Origin: Paraburkholderia guartelaensis
GTDB lineage: Bacteria > Pseudomonadota > Gammaproteobacteria > Burkholderiales > Burkholderiaceae
DNA: 64,000 bases
Direction: 5' to 3'
Assembly (NCBI RefSeq): GCF_004353905.1
Contig: NZ_SMOD01000004.1
Coordinates: 248,001-312,000 of the forward strand
The notes beneath the pieces were generated by a model, which saw only the letters and a program-made list of their open reading frames with translations, made no database searches and was not told the DNA's origin. Below, one piece after another: positions 1-10,773 of this stretch (position 1 is the first letter of the stretch; every line of letters begins with the position of its first letter). The position numbers and the translations under genes were made by a program.

Positions 1-1013
1 TCGACGCGCTGGCCCCGCGCACGCAAACCAACGCATGGCTGCGCGCCCGCCACGACAAGCTGCGTCACGCTGCGGGGCTCACCGCCGAGCGCGCGGGCGA
101 ACCCGAACTTGCGTGGCGCGCTTATCTCGACTGCGGTCATCCTGAATCGCGCTACCGCCGCGTGCGCGTGCTCGAACAACTGAACCGCCGCGAGGAAGCG
201 CTGGCACTCGCGCAGACCATTGCCGATGCGCCCGAAAACGAGGAGGAAGCGCAGCGCGCGGCGCGCACACTCGGGCGTCTCGCACGCGCGCGAGCGAAGT
301 CGAAGACGAGCGCCGAGCCGGGGTTCGCGCAGTTAGAACTCGCGCTGCCGGCGGCACCTGGGGCGCTACGCGTCGAGGAAGCCGCGCGCATCGCGCTCGC
401 CACGCCGCGAGCGCCCGTGTTCTATGTCGAGAACACGCTGATTAACGCGCTCTTCGGCCTGCTGTGCTGGCCCGCACTGTTCGCGCCGCTGCCAGGCGCG
501 TTCTTCCACCCGTTCCAGCGCGGCCCCGCCGACCTGCACGCCGCCGACTTCGTCGCACGCCGTGCTTCGCAGTTCGAAACATGCCTCGCCGAACTCGAGA
601 CTCACGCCTACCGCGACTCGATTCTGCGGCGCTATGCGGAAAAATCCGGCACACAGTCGCCGTTCGTCGCGTGGCCCGCTTTGAGCGACGAACTGCTCAC
701 GCTCGCCCTCGACTGCTTCCCCGCCGCGCATCTGCGCCTGTGGTTCGAGCGGCTGCTGCGCGAACCCGTTGCCAACCGTTCGGGCCTGCCCGATCTCGTG
801 CGGTTCTGGCCGCACGAGCGGCGCTACGAACTGATCGAGGTGAAAGGCCCCGGCGACCGTTTGCAGGACAACCAGCGCCGTTGGCTCGCCTATTGCGTGC
901 AGCACGGCATGCCGGTTTCCGTGTTGCAGGTGCGTTGGCCCAGCCTGCCCGACACAGCCGAAGAAGCCGACGAAACAGACGACGCCGCCGCTCGCGCGCC
1001 GCGCGCGCCATGA
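1..1013 (+). CDS. VRR-NUC domain nuclease, FAN1-like (5' partial)
   Basis: The reading frame is open from base 3, so the true start lies before the window and at least 336 residues are visible. Near the C-terminus, around bases 785-945, the segment LPDLVRFWPHE, the motif IEVKGPGDRL and then QRRWLAY match the VRR-NUC nuclease core, with the acidic D, the ExK pair and the Q residue that hold the metal. Bacterial proteins of this type resemble the structure-specific nuclease FAN1, acting on branched or cross-linked DNA. The part before it is rich in Ala, Arg and Glu and looks like a helical repeat region, as in FAN1. The stop overlaps the next gene's start (ATGA), so the two are translationally coupled. 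Family certain, exact substrate inferred. Confidence 0.85.
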   Translation, partial: DALAPRTQTNAWLRARHDKLRHAAGLTAERAGEPELAWRAYLDCGHPESRYRRVRVLEQLNRREEALALAQTIADAPENEEEAQRAARTLGRLARARAKSKTSAEPGFAQLELALPAAPGALRVEEAARIALATPRAPVFYVENTLINALFGLLCWPALFAPLPGAFFHPFQRGPADLHAADFVARRASQFETCLAELETHAYRDSILRRYAEKSGTQSPFVAWPALSDELLTLALDCFPAAHLRLWFERLLREPVANRSGLPDLVRFWPHERRYELIEVKGPGDRLQDNQRRWLAYCVQHGMPVSVLQVRWPSLPDTAEEADETDDAAARAPRAP

Positions 1014-3301
1014 GCTACACCGTGGCCGTGCGCACGCTGTGCGAGTTCACCGCGAAGCGCGGCGACCTCGATTTGCGCTTCACGCCCTCGCCCGACGCAA
1101 GCGATGGCCGCGCCGGCCACACGGCCATCGCGGCGCGGCGCCCGCCCGGCTACGAGACCGAGATCGCACTCTCCGGCAGGTTCGAATCGCTCACCGTGCG
1201 CGGCCGCGCCGACGGCTACGATCCGGCGCGCCGAAGGCTCGAAGAATTCAAGACCTATCGCGGCGACCTCGATGCGATGCGCGAGAATCAGCGCGCGCTG
1301 CACTGGGCGCAGTTGCGCGTCTACGGCGCGCTCCTGTGCGACAAACTCGGTCTCGACGCGCTCGAACTCGCTTTGGTGTACTACGACATCGGTTCGGGCC
1401 GCGAGACGGCGCTCGTCGAGCATGCGAGCGCATCGGAATTGCGCGCCGCGTTCGAAACGCAATGCCGTCGCTTCGTCGCATGGGCCGAGCAGGAAAGCGC
1501 ACACCGCGCCGCGCGCGACGCCGCGCTTGCCACACTGCGCCTGCCGCATCCGCAGTTTCGGCACGGCCAGCGCGATCTTGCCGAAGCCGTCTGGCGCGCG
1601 GCGACACAGGGGCGCTGTCTGCTCGCGCAGGCCCCCACAGGTATCGGCAAGACCATCGGCACGCTCTTTCCGCAGTTGAAGGCGTGCCCGCGCGCGGCGA
1701 TCGACAAGGTCGTGTTTCTGAGCGCGAAAAGCTCAGGGCGTCAACTGGCGCTCGATGCGCTGGCTACGCTGACAAGCACACAAGACGAAGCGAGCGCCGA
1801 TGCGCAACGAGCGAAGGTGCCCGTGCGCGTGCTCGAACTCGTTGCGCGCGAAAAGTCTTGCGAGCATCCCGAAGCGGCCTGTCATGGCGAATCATGCCCG
1901 CTCGCGCGCGGCTTCTACGACCGCCTGCCCGCCGCCCGCGCCGCGGCGCTCGAACGCGTGCGCCTCGATCGGGCGGCACTGCGCGAGGTGGCAAGCGAAC
2001 ATGCCGTGTGCCCCTACTACCTTGGTCAGGAACTGGCGCGCTGGTGCGACGTGATCGTCGGCGACTACAACTACTGGTTCGACGCGAGCGCCATGCTGTT
2101 CATGCTCGCCGCGCACAACCAGTGGCGCGCGAGCGTGCTCGTGGACGAAGCGCACAACCTCCCTGAGCGCGCCCGCGCGATGTATTCGGCGGAACTCGTG
2201 CAAACGCGCATCGACACTGTGCGCCGCGTCGCGAGCGCACCACTGAAGCGTGCGCTCGCGCGCCTGCAGAAGCACTGGAACGCGCAGAACGCCGTGCTGC
2301 CCGGCGCCTGGCGCGCGAGCGACACCTTGCCCGAAGGCCTCGTCGCCGCACTTGGCGACGTGATCGGCGCGATCGGCGACCAGCTCGCCGAACCCGCGCT
2401 CGTGCGCGACCCCGAACTCGAGCGCTTCTATTTCGACGCCCTGCACTTCACGCGCATTGCCGAACGCTTCGATACGCACTCACTCTTCGACGTCACGCCA
2501 TTGGCGCATCAGAACGCGCGTCGCCCGCGTTCCACGATCGCCATCCGCAACATCGTGCCGGCGGATGCATTGCGCCCGCGCATCGCCACGGCACACAGCA
2601 TTACGCTTTTTTCAGCGACGCTCTCGCCCACGCATTACTACAGCGACATGCTCGGCCTGCCCGCCAACACGGTGAACATCGACATCGACACGCCATTTCG
2701 CGCCGAGCAGCTCGACGTCCACATCGCCCGCCATATCTCGACACGTTATAAGGACCGCGAACGGTCGCTCGAAGCGCTGGTTGAGCGCGTGGCCGCGCAA
2801 TTTGCCGAACGCCCCGGCAACTATCTGTGCTTTTTCAGCAGCTACGACTATCTGCAGCAAGCCGCCGATGCGTTTGCGGCGCGCCATCCGGAGGTGGACG
2901 TCTGGCTCCAGTCGCGCACCATGGACGAGGCAGGCCAGCAGGCCTTCGTCGCGCGCTTCGTCGAAGGCGGCTGCGGCATTGGTTTCGCGGTGCTGGGCGG
3001 CGCGTTCGGCGAAGGTATCGATCTGCCGGGCACGCGGCTCATCGGCACGTTCATCGCGACGCTCGGCATGCCGCAGGTGAACGCCGTGAACGAGACGATG
3101 CGCGCACGCATGGATACGCTCTACGGAGATGGCTTCGACTACACGTACCTGATTCCGGGCCTGCGCAAAGTCGTGCAGGCCGCGGGCCGCGTGATCCGCA
3201 CCGAGCACGATCGCGGCGTCGTGCACCTGCTGGACGACCGCTTCGCGCAGCCCGGCGTGCGCGCACTGCTGCCCACGTGGTGGCGCATCGCCGCCAGTTG
3301 A
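1010..3301 (+). CDS. DinG/XPD-type DNA helicase with N-terminal PD-(D/E)XK nuclease domain
   Basis: 763 residues from the ATG at 1010; the frame stays open upstream but that part lies over the nuclease gene and the ATGA overlap fixes the start. Residues about 60-150 hold a Cas4/RecB-like nuclease core: D68 in GRADGY, E79-F-K81 as the ExK motif, then a QLRVYGALL helix. Walker A is PTGIGKT near residue 210. Four cysteines (about residues 283-298 and 333) fit the iron-sulphur cluster of XPD/DinG helicases, and DEAH lies near residue 380. The C-terminal half has the ATPase motif VIRTEHDRGVV. Such proteins unwind DNA 5'-3'. With the upstream VRR-NUC nuclease it probably forms a repair module; that joint role is inferred. 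Confidence 0.88.
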   Translation: MSYTVAVRTLCEFTAKRGDLDLRFTPSPDASDGRAGHTAIAARRPPGYETEIALSGRFESLTVRGRADGYDPARRRLEEFKTYRGDLDAMRENQRALHWAQLRVYGALLCDKLGLDALELALVYYDIGSGRETALVEHASASELRAAFETQCRRFVAWAEQESAHRAARDAALATLRLPHPQFRHGQRDLAEAVWRAATQGRCLLAQAPTGIGKTIGTLFPQLKACPRAAIDKVVFLSAKSSGRQLALDALATLTSTQDEASADAQRAKVPVRVLELVAREKSCEHPEAACHGESCPLARGFYDRLPAARAAALERVRLDRAALREVASEHAVCPYYLGQELARWCDVIVGDYNYWFDASAMLFMLAAHNQWRASVLVDEAHNLPERARAMYSAELVQTRIDTVRRVASAPLKRALARLQKHWNAQNAVLPGAWRASDTLPEGLVAALGDVIGAIGDQLAEPALVRDPELERFYFDALHFTRIAERFDTHSLFDVTPLAHQNARRPRSTIAIRNIVPADALRPRIATAHSITLFSATLSPTHYYSDMLGLPANTVNIDIDTPFRAEQLDVHIARHISTRYKDRERSLEALVERVAAQFAERPGNYLCFFSSYDYLQQAADAFAARHPEVDVWLQSRTMDEAGQQAFVARFVEGGCGIGFAVLGGAFGEGIDLPGTRLIGTFIATLGMPQVNAVNETMRARMDTLYGDGFDYTYLIPGLRKVVQAAGRVIRTEHDRGVVHLLDDRFAQPGVRALLPTWWRIAAS

Positions 3302-3327
3302 TCCGGATGACGAACTATTCATGATGT

Positions 3328-3359
3328 AAAAAAGCTGGCGCACTTTTGGGTGCGCCAGC
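3328..3359 (-). terminator. Rho-independent terminator after the Clp ATPase gene
   Basis: A 10-bp perfect stem (GCTGGCGCAC with GTGCGCCAGC) and 6-base loop are followed, on the minus strand, by six T residues. It lies 15 bases past the stop of the Clp-type gene. The plus-strand side lacks a good T-run, so it serves the minus strand. Confidence 0.85.
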
Positions 3360-3374
3360 CGTTTCTCCACTCGA

Positions 3375-6227
3375 TCAAGCAGGCTTCGCCTTGCCCCCGC
3401 TCTTGCTGCTCTTCTTCGGCGGTGGCGGCGGCGGATCGCCTTCCATATCATCGGCGGCCATTTCGTTCGCGACTTCGTCGACAGACGGCGCCGCCGTTTT
3501 CTTCGCCTTCTTCGCCGGCTTGTCCTCCTTCACATCGGGCGGCACGGCGACCTTGCTGATCGTGACTTCCTCGTTCGTCTTGTCGTAGCCGATCTCGACG
3601 GTATCGCCCGACTGCAGTGCGTCGCCGAGTATCTCTTTGGCAAGACGCGTTTCCACTTCCTGGCGAATCTGCCGCTTGAGTTCGCGCGCGCCGAACTCCG
3701 GCTGATAGCCGGCCTCCACGAGATGATCGACGAGCGTCTGGCCCATATAGAGCGTGATGCCCTGCGCGGCCGCCGTGCGCGTGACGCGTTCGAGCTGAAT
3801 CTGCACGATCGAACGGATGTTGTCGCGCGAAAGCGCATGAAACACGATGATTTCATCGATGCGATTGAGGAACTCGGGCCGGAAATGGCCCTTGAGCACC
3901 TTCATGAGTTCGGCACGGATCGTCTTGTCGTCGAGCCGCGACTTCTCGGGGCGCTCGAGGTTGTCCATAATGATCGACGCACCCAGGTTGCTCGTGGCGA
4001 TCAGAATCGTGTTGCTGAAGTCGACCACGCGACCTTTGCCGTCAGTGAGCCGCCCGTCGTCGAACACTTGCAGCAGGACGTTGTAGACATCGGCGTGCGC
4101 CTTCTCGATCTCGTCGAGCAGAATCACGCTGTACGGGCGGCGCCGCACGCGCTCGGTAAGCTGGCCGCCCTCGTCGTAGCCCACGTAGCCCGGCGGCGCG
4201 CCGATGAGCCGCGCCACCGCATGACGCTCCATGTACTCGCTCATGTCGATGCGGATGATGGCCTGCTCGTCGCCGAACACGGTTTCCGCAAGCGCCTTCG
4301 CGAGTTCGGTCTTGCCTACACCGGTCGGCCCGAGGAACAGAAAGGTCGCGATCGGCCGGTTAGACTGACCGAGACCCGCGCGCGAAAGACGCACGGCGTC
4401 GCTCACGGCGACCACGGCATCTTCCTGGCCTACCACGCGCTCACGCAGCGTCTCTTCCATCTTGAGCAGCTTCTGGCGCTCCTCCTGTGTGAGATCCGCG
4501 ACCGGAATGCCCGTGAGTCGCGACACGACCTCGGCAATCGACGCCACCGTGACTTCGAGTGTTTCCGAGCCTGTCTTGCGCTGCCACGCCTCGGTCAGCT
4601 CTTCGAGCTTTTCCTGCTTCTCGTTGATACGCTCCTCGAAACCCTTGGCCTCGTCGAAGCGCTTGCGCGACGCCGCGTAGTCCTGCTCGCGCTTGAGCTG
4701 CGCGATTTCCGCTTCGAGTTCCTGCATCTCGGCGGGACGCGAAGTCGAGCCGATACGCACGCGCGCGGCCGCCTGATCGATGAGATCGATCGCCTTGTCC
4801 GGCAAAAAGCGCGACGTGATGTAGCGATCCGACAATTCGGCTGCGGCCACGAAGGCGTCGTCGGCGAAGGTCACCTGATGGTGCGCTTCGAGCTTGTCGC
4901 GCAGGCCGCGCAGGATCACGATGGTTTGCTCGACCGTGGGCTCCGGCACGAGCACGGGCTGAAAGCGACGTTCGAGCGCCGCGTCTTTCTCGATGTACTT
5001 TTGATACTCGTTCAGCGTCGTCGCGCCAATGAGACTCAGCTCACCGCGCGCCAGAGCGGGCTTCAGCACGTTGGCAATATCGAGTCCGCCTTCACCGCCG
5101 CCCTGCCCCGCACCGACGATCGTGTGCAATTCGTCGATGAAGAGAATCAACTCGTCGTGTTTCGCGGTCACTTCGTCGATCAGTTGCTTCGCGCGCTCCT
5201 CGAACTCACCGCGGTATTTCGCGCCCGCGACCATCGAATTGATGTTCACCTCCACGAGCCGCTTGCCGCGCAGCACCTCCGGCACGTCGCCATTGACGAT
5301 GCGCTGTGCGAGCCCCTCCACGATAGCGGTCTTGCCGACGCCCGGCTCGCCGATCAGCACCGGGTTGTTCTTCTTGCGCCGCGCGAGCACTTCGATCGTG
5401 CTCTCGATTTCCTGCGCGCGACCCAGCACCGGATCGAGCTTGCCTTGCCGCGCCATGGCCGTCAGGTCACGGCCGAACTTGTCGAGCGTGGGCGTACCCG
5501 TAGGCGCATCCACGCGGCCGTCTTCCGCGCCCTTGCCCACCACCTTCACGACCTTCTGACGCAGCGCCTCGGGCGTCACGCCGTACTTCTTGAGCAGCGC
5601 GCCCGCAATGCTGTCGGGCACCGCGGCGAGACCGATCAGCAGATGCTCTGGGCCAACGTATGAGTGACCGAGATCGCGCGAGGCCTGAAACGCGAACTGA
5701 AACGCTTTTTTCAGGCGCGGCGAAATCGTCATCTTGTCGATGGGCGCATCGGGCGAAGCCGTGCCCTTTTGCGCGTGCTGATCGATATAGCCTTTGATGT
5801 CCTGCGGCGAGAGCTTCAACTCCTTCAGGAGTGCAGCGCAAACGTCGGTGTCCGCCAGCACGTACAGCAGGTGTTCCGTGTCGAGTTCATTGCGCTGCAA
5901 TTCATGCGCTTTTTCCGCGGCGCGCTGCAGGATTTCGAGCGTCTGCTCGCTGAACGCATCGGTCGCATCCACGGATTCGCGCGGCACCTCGGCGGCGAGA
6001 TCGTGCCCCGCGTCGTCATGCTCGTCCTCGCCGCCCTGGCCGCCGAAAAAGCGCGACAGGCCGCTGCCGCCCAGCAGCGAATCGAACGGGTTGAGCATGC
6101 TTTGGTGACGCATCAGTTGGCGGTAGTCGTAGTCGCAGATCGACATCGACTTGCGCTGCCCGTTTTGCACGACAGTCACGCGCGCGACTGCAGGCCGGGC
6201 ATTACAGATTTCGCAAAGAGTGGGCAT
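3375..6227 (-). CDS. Hsp100 AAA+ ATPase, ClpG/ClpK-type stand-alone disaggregase
   Basis: 950 residues from the ATG at 6227, preceded by GGAG at a normal distance; an upstream in-frame ATG at 6287 has no support. Order: N-terminal zinc-finger-like segment (CEIC, later a lone C in ICDYDY), double Clp_N domain (about 75-220), AAA1 with GEPGVGKT near 298, a short coiled M domain near 495-545, AAA2 with GPTGVGKT near 632, and a 55-residue Lys/Pro-rich tail with PPPPPP. In AAA2, the stretch between TSNLGAS and [10 protein letters not shown] has no IGL/IGF/VGF loop, so docking to ClpP is not expected. This layout matches what I know of ClpG/ClpK disaggregases better than ClpA or ClpC. Generic annotation would be Clp protease ATP-binding subunit. 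Confidence 0.85.
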   Translation of the reverse strand: MPTLCEICNARPAVARVTVVQNGQRKSMSICDYDYRQLMRHQSMLNPFDSLLGGSGLSRFFGGQGGEDEHDDAGHDLAAEVPRESVDATDAFSEQTLEILQRAAEKAHELQRNELDTEHLLYVLADTDVCAALLKELKLSPQDIKGYIDQHAQKGTASPDAPIDKMTISPRLKKAFQFAFQASRDLGHSYVGPEHLLIGLAAVPDSIAGALLKKYGVTPEALRQKVVKVVGKGAEDGRVDAPTGTPTLDKFGRDLTAMARQGKLDPVLGRAQEIESTIEVLARRKKNNPVLIGEPGVGKTAIVEGLAQRIVNGDVPEVLRGKRLVEVNINSMVAGAKYRGEFEERAKQLIDEVTAKHDELILFIDELHTIVGAGQGGGEGGLDIANVLKPALARGELSLIGATTLNEYQKYIEKDAALERRFQPVLVPEPTVEQTIVILRGLRDKLEAHHQVTFADDAFVAAAELSDRYITSRFLPDKAIDLIDQAAARVRIGSTSRPAEMQELEAEIAQLKREQDYAASRKRFDEAKGFEERINEKQEKLEELTEAWQRKTGSETLEVTVASIAEVVSRLTGIPVADLTQEERQKLLKMEETLRERVVGQEDAVVAVSDAVRLSRAGLGQSNRPIATFLFLGPTGVGKTELAKALAETVFGDEQAIIRIDMSEYMERHAVARLIGAPPGYVGYDEGGQLTERVRRRPYSVILLDEIEKAHADVYNVLLQVFDDGRLTDGKGRVVDFSNTILIATSNLGASIIMDNLERPEKSRLDDKTIRAELMKVLKGHFRPEFLNRIDEIIVFHALSRDNIRSIVQIQLERVTRTAAAQGITLYMGQTLVDHLVEAGYQPEFGARELKRQIRQEVETRLAKEILGDALQSGDTVEIGYDKTNEEVTISKVAVPPDVKEDKPAKKAKKTAAPSVDEVANEMAADDMEGDPPPPPPKKSSKSGGKAKPA

Positions 6228-6540
6228 GGTCGGCTTGTCTCCGGAGGATCGGAATCGCGCCGACGAAGTTGGCAAAACCGCTGGCACAACCTCGCGCGCG
6301 ATTCAGTGCAACGCGGCAGTTCATGCGGCGGTTGCACCAGCAAAGCGACAAATCGGCGAGCACGCGCTGGAACAGCATTGCGGCGCGGTGCTGTGGCTGA
6401 CGATGACCTTGCGGACGGAATGAATCGCACGCATCGCGTGCGTATACCGCCCTGCACAGGTGCGAACGATTGTGGCAGGAAACGATCGCCGGCGCGTCGA
6501 ACCTGCGCCGCGCAATGCGAGGTGCTTGAGCGGCCACAGC
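6228..6540. other. Intergenic region upstream of the Clp ATPase gene
   Basis: About 310 bases without a convincing gene. It must hold the minus-strand promoter of the Clp-type ATPase. I looked for a heat-shock sigma-32 pattern and did not find a clear one. A small perfect hairpin (CGCACGC-ATC-GCGTGCG) lies at 6426-6442; it has no T-run and its meaning is unknown. Confidence 0.4.
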
Positions 6541-6571
6541 AAAGAAAAAGGGCGGGACATGAGTCCCGCCC
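6541..6571 (-). terminator. Rho-independent terminator of the xylose operon
   Basis: Stem GGGCGGGAC/GTCCCGCCC with a 4-base loop, followed on the minus strand by TTTTTCTTT. It lies about 150 bases past the xylH stop, with no gene between, and so probably ends the xylFGH transcript. Confidence 0.8.
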
Positions 6572-6718
6572 TGAGAGCGCGCTCGGGGCGCGCGAGGAGA
6601 GCAACGGCGCGTGACAGTCATCCGCAAGAAACGCGTCGCGGTGTCACGCGCGATGCAAGAACACGGTCATCTTTTTCACAGCGACAGCAGGTTTGCAATC
6701 GTGTCTGCTGCGCGATTA

Positions 6719-7918
6719 TCAACGGCGGTTCGAGCCCGACACCACGTCGATCCACACGGCAAGCACGAGAATGCCGCCCTTCACAATCATCTGCCAATAC
6801 GCGTCCACGTCTAGCATCGACATGCCGTTGTCGAGGCTCGCCATCACGAGTGCGCCGATCAGCGCGCCATACACGGTGCCGGAACCGCCACGCATCGACG
6901 TGCCGCCGATAAAGCAGGCCGCGATCGCATCGAGCTCGCCCATCGTGCCTGCCGAGGGCGAACCCGCCGCGAGACGCGCTGTATTGACGATGCCCGCGAA
7001 CGCACACATGAGACCCATGAGCGCGAAGATGACGAGCTTCACGCGGTTCGTGTTGACGCCCGAAAGACGCGTGGCTTCGAGGTTCGAGCCCACCGCATAG
7101 ATACGCCGGCCAAACACGGTTTGCGTGGCGATCCATGTGAAGATACCGAGCAGCGCGAGCAGCAGCAGCACAGGCACCGGAATGCCGCCATAGCTGTCGA
7201 GCATCAGCACGAATGCGAGCAGGATCGCGCCCGCGCCGACGATCTTCACGCCGTCTTGCCAGAGCGGCACGACGCTCAGCTGATAGCGCCTGCGGTTCGC
7301 ACGCTGGCGCACCGTGAGCACGGCGAGCAGCACGAAGAGCGCGAGCGCCAGCACATCGCCCGCTACACGCGGCAAATAGCCCTGGCCGAGAAACACGAAG
7401 TGATCCGACACCGGCGCAATGGTCGAGCCGCCCGTGATGCCGAGCAGCACGCCGCGAAACGCGAGCATGCCGCCGAGACCCACGATGAACGACGGCACTC
7501 GGCGATACGTCGACCACCAGCCGTTGAAGAGCCCGACGAGCACGCCAAGCACGAGCACCACCGGCACGGTCACGCCGATAGGCCAGCCGCGATTCACGTC
7601 GAGAATCGCAGCGACGCCGCCGAGCAGGCCGAGCAGCGAGCCGACCGAAAGATCGATCTCCCCCGCGATGATGACGAACACCATGCCGCATGCGAGCATC
7701 CCGGTGATCGACATCTGCCGCAGCAGGTTCGACACGTTGCGCGGCGTGACGAACGCGCCATGCGTGAGCAGCGAAAAGAACAGCCAGATCACCGCCACTG
7801 CGAGCAGCAGCGCGAGGATCTTGTAGCGCGCGAAGAGTTGCTGGAAACGCATGGCAAAGCCATTACCGCCTTGCGGTAGTTCTTCGCGTGCGCCTTGGGT
7901 CGTGACGTCGGGGGTCAT
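6719..7918 (-). CDS. xylH: D-xylose ABC transporter permease
   Basis: 399 residues with about ten hydrophobic membrane segments from residue 33 on, typical of the ribose/xylose branch of ABC permeases (for example [18 protein letters not shown]). It forms the inner-membrane channel for the XylF-XylG importer. Its ATG overlaps the stop of xylG by ATGA, so the two are translationally coupled. Identity as the xylose permease rather than another pentose permease rests on the neighbours xylA, xylB, xylF and xylR. The first 24 residues are polar and cytoplasmic. Confidence 0.93.
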   Translation of the reverse strand: MTPDVTTQGAREELPQGGNGFAMRFQQLFARYKILALLLAVAVIWLFFSLLTHGAFVTPRNVSNLLRQMSITGMLACGMVFVIIAGEIDLSVGSLLGLLGGVAAILDVNRGWPIGVTVPVVLVLGVLVGLFNGWWSTYRRVPSFIVGLGGMLAFRGVLLGITGGSTIAPVSDHFVFLGQGYLPRVAGDVLALALFVLLAVLTVRQRANRRRYQLSVVPLWQDGVKIVGAGAILLAFVLMLDSYGGIPVPVLLLLALLGIFTWIATQTVFGRRIYAVGSNLEATRLSGVNTNRVKLVIFALMGLMCAFAGIVNTARLAAGSPSAGTMGELDAIAACFIGGTSMRGGSGTVYGALIGALVMASLDNGMSMLDVDAYWQMIVKGGILVLAVWIDVVSGSNRR

Positions 7919-9468
7919 ACTGCACTCGCTGTATCGGGTTGGGCGCGCACGCTCTGGATCGCCGCGCCAAGAATGTCTTCCTGCGTGAGGTCTTCGTTGA
8001 CGAAGTCGCCGCGCAACTCGCCTTCGCCGATCACGAGCACGCGGTCGCTGATGCCCAGCACTTCGGGCAATTCGGACGACACCATCACGATCGCCACGCC
8101 GCGTTTGGCCAACTGGAAGATCAGTTTGTAGATCTCGTACTTCGCGCCGACGTCCACGCCACGCGTCGGCTCGTCGAGGATCAGCACCTTCGGGTCGGTG
8201 AGCAGCATCTTGGTGAGCACCGCCTTCTGCTGATTGCCGCCCGAGAGGCTCGCAATCGACAGCATGGGGTTCGCCGCGCGCACCGAAAGGCGCTGCATCT
8301 CCGTGCGGATCGTATCGAGTTCGGCGGCCGTGTCGATGCGGCCATGCTTCGAAAAGCGTTGCAGTACCGAGAGCGTGATGTTGTGGCCCACGCCCAGTTG
8401 CGGCACGATGCCGTGACGCTTGCGGTCCTCGGGTACCATCGCAATGCCCGCGTTGATCGCGTCGAGCGGCGAGCGAATTTTCAGCGGCTTGCCTTCGAGC
8501 AGGACCGTTGCCGTGCAGGTGCCCGCATACGCACCGAAGATCGCCTGCATCGTTTCCGTCCGGCCCGCGCCAACGAGTCCGGCCACACCCACGATCTCGC
8601 CGCGGCGCACCGAGAACGAGACGTCGTCCACGCGCTTGCGGCGCGGGTTCGTCACGTCGTAGCAGGTCACGTTGCGGGCCTCGAACACGACCTCGCCAAT
8701 GTCATGCGGCTCGCGCGGAAAGAGGTTGCGGATCTCACGCCCTACCATCTGCGCGATGATGCGGTCGGTCGTGAGCGCCGCCATCGGCTCGGTGGCTACG
8801 TGACGGCCATCGCGTATCACGCTAACCGTGTCGCACACGGCTTCGACCTCGTCGAGCTTGTGCGAGATGTAGACGCACGCCACGCCGCGGCGCTTCAGGT
8901 CGCGCACGATGTCGAGCAGGATCTTCGTTTCCGCCGCCGTGAGCGAGGACGACGGCTCGTCGAGAATGAGCAGCTTCGCGCGCTTGTTCAACGCCTTCGC
9001 GATCTCGATGAGCTGTTGATGGCCGCCGCCATAGTTCATCACCGGCTGCGCCACGTTGATGGCGTCGATGTTCAGCTCGCGCAGCAATTCGTCGGCGCGC
9101 TGATACATCGCCGCGTAATTCATGCGTCCGCCCGGGAGCGTGATTTCGTTGCCGAGAAAGATGTTCTCGGCAACCGACAGCTCGGGCACGAGCATCAGCT
9201 CCTGGTGGATGATGACGATGCCCGCGCGTTCGGTGTCGCGCACGCTCTGCGCTTCGAGCGGCGCGCCTTCCCAACGGATCTCGCCGCTCCACGTGCCGTG
9301 CGGGTACACGCCCGAGAGCACCTTCATGAGCGTGGATTTGCCGGCGCCGTTCTCGCCGCACAGGCCCACGCATTCGCCGGGCCGCACGGTGAGGTCGATG
9401 CCGTCGAGCGCTTTCACGCCCGCAAAAGACTTGACGATGCCGCGCATCGTCAGCAAGGGTTCGGTCAT
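7915..9468 (-). CDS. xylG: D-xylose ABC transporter ATP-binding protein
   Basis: 517 residues starting [11 protein letters not shown]; a start 16 codons further upstream is possible in the frame but would add an Arg/Ala leader unlike the family. It has two ABC domains in tandem, as sugar importers of the RbsA/XylG type do: the first with Walker A GENGAGKS and [10 protein letters not shown], the second with the degenerate P-loop GLVGAGRT and the signature SGGNQQK followed by [10 protein letters not shown]. It powers xylose uptake through XylH. It ends inside the xylH start codon and begins 81 bases after xylF. Confidence 0.95.
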   Translation of the reverse strand: MTEPLLTMRGIVKSFAGVKALDGIDLTVRPGECVGLCGENGAGKSTLMKVLSGVYPHGTWSGEIRWEGAPLEAQSVRDTERAGIVIIHQELMLVPELSVAENIFLGNEITLPGGRMNYAAMYQRADELLRELNIDAINVAQPVMNYGGGHQQLIEIAKALNKRAKLLILDEPSSSLTAAETKILLDIVRDLKRRGVACVYISHKLDEVEAVCDTVSVIRDGRHVATEPMAALTTDRIIAQMVGREIRNLFPREPHDIGEVVFEARNVTCYDVTNPRRKRVDDVSFSVRRGEIVGVAGLVGAGRTETMQAIFGAYAGTCTATVLLEGKPLKIRSPLDAINAGIAMVPEDRKRHGIVPQLGVGHNITLSVLQRFSKHGRIDTAAELDTIRTEMQRLSVRAANPMLSIASLSGGNQQKAVLTKMLLTDPKVLILDEPTRGVDVGAKYEIYKLIFQLAKRGVAIVMVSSELPEVLGISDRVLVIGEGELRGDFVNEDLTQEDILGAAIQSVRAQPDTASAV

Positions 9469-9549
9469 ACGCTGGTTACTCGCTGCGATGGCCCGCCCGC
9501 GCCGCGGTTGCAACACTCGTGGCGCGCACGGGCCGTCAGGCCATAAGCG

Positions 9550-10578
9550 TTACTGGCTTGCCAGTTGCGCCTGCGTATAGAAGCCGTCCTTCACGACGAC
9601 GTCCACGTTGCTCTTCGTGAGCAGCGTCGGCTGCAGCAGCACCGTATCGACCTTCTTCTTGCCGTTGTCGTACTGCGCGTTGTACGCGGGCTTCTGGCCC
9701 TTCGCGAGATCGACAGCGAGCTTCGCGGCTTCGCTCGCGATGAGCTTGAGCGGCTTGTAGACCGTCATGGTCTGCGTGCCCGCCACCACGCGCTTGACCG
9801 CTGCGAGGTCCGCGTCCTGGCCCGACACCGGTACCTTGCCCGCGAGATGCTGCGCAGCGAGCGCCTGGATCGCGCCGCCCGCCGTGCCGTCATTCGAGGC
9901 GACGACTGCGTCGATCTTGTTGTTGTTCGCGGTGAGCGCGTCTTCCATGATGCGCAGCGCCGTCGAAGCGCTCCACTCCGGCACCCACTGCTGGCCGACC
10001 ACCTTGATGTCGCCACGGTCGATGGCAGGCTTGAGGACCTTCAGTTGTCCTTCACGCAGCATCTTCGCGTTGTTGTCGGTCGGCGCGCCGCCCAGCAGGA
10101 AGTAGTTACCCTTCGGCTGCGCGTCGTAGACACCCTTCGCCTGAAGCTCGCCCACCTTCTCGTTGTCGAACGAGATGTACGCGTCGATATCGGCGTCGAG
10201 GATCAGGCGGTCATACGAAACGACCTTGATGCCGGCCTTCTTCGCTTCGGCTACGACATTGGTGAGCGCCTTCGAGTTGAACGGCACGATCACGATCACA
10301 TCCACGCCGCGCGAGATGAGGTTTTCGATCTGCGAGACCTGACGCTCTTCGCTCGCGTCCGCCGACTGCACCGACACCTTCGCGCCCATCTTTTCCGCGG
10401 CGGCGACGAAATAGTCGCGGTCACGCGACCAGCGCTCGACACGCAGGTCGTCGATACAGAAGCCGATCTCGGGATGATCCTTGCTCGCGTGCGCGAGCGG
10501 TGCGGCAAGCGACAGGCTCGCGAGCACGGCCCCGCATACGAGCGAACTCAGAACCGAACGACGTTTGGCGAAATTCAT
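9550..10578 (-). CDS. xylF: D-xylose-binding periplasmic protein
   Basis: 342 residues from an ATG with an AGGAG-type site (aagaggagtatggagac before it); the frame continues 33 codons upstream without support. Residues 1 to about 27 form a signal peptide (basic start, hydrophobic core, cut near AHA-SKD). The mature part has the periplasmic-binding/LacI fold with GFCIDDLRVERW, SYDRLI and VVASNDGTAGG, matching XylF. It delivers xylose to XylGH. It is the first gene of the transport part and lies about 195 bases past xylB, so it may also have its own promoter in that gap. Confidence 0.94.
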   Translation of the reverse strand: MNFAKRRSVLSSLVCGAVLASLSLAAPLAHASKDHPEIGFCIDDLRVERWSRDRDYFVAAAEKMGAKVSVQSADASEERQVSQIENLISRGVDVIVIVPFNSKALTNVVAEAKKAGIKVVSYDRLILDADIDAYISFDNEKVGELQAKGVYDAQPKGNYFLLGGAPTDNNAKMLREGQLKVLKPAIDRGDIKVVGQQWVPEWSASTALRIMEDALTANNNKIDAVVASNDGTAGGAIQALAAQHLAGKVPVSGQDADLAAVKRVVAGTQTMTVYKPLKLIASEAAKLAVDLAKGQKPAYNAQYDNGKKKVDTVLLQPTLLTKSNVDVVVKDGFYTQAQLASQ

Positions 10579-10773
10579 GTCTCCATACTCCTCTTGATGC
10601 CGGTGCGCAGGCGCGCGCGAACGCGTCGCCGCCGCGGCGATGGTTTTCAGGGTGTTGCCGATATCATTGCGGAACACACGCGAAACGGCACAGCGTGCGG
10701 TATAACCGTAGGACGACTAATTAGCTGCACGACTACACTGGCCATGCAGTTTTTCCTTCGCCGGCGCCGCTAG

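Noticed and set aside
3723..5663. 646-codon open frame on the plus strand opposite the Clp ATPase gene
   Set aside because: It lies wholly antisense to a clear AAA+ gene; its Arg/His/Leu-rich translation is the usual GC-rich shadow and shows no domain.
6228..6540. Heat-shock sigma-32 promoter for the ClpG-like gene
   Set aside because: I looked for the CTTGAAA and CCCCAT type boxes on the minus strand and saw no convincing pair.
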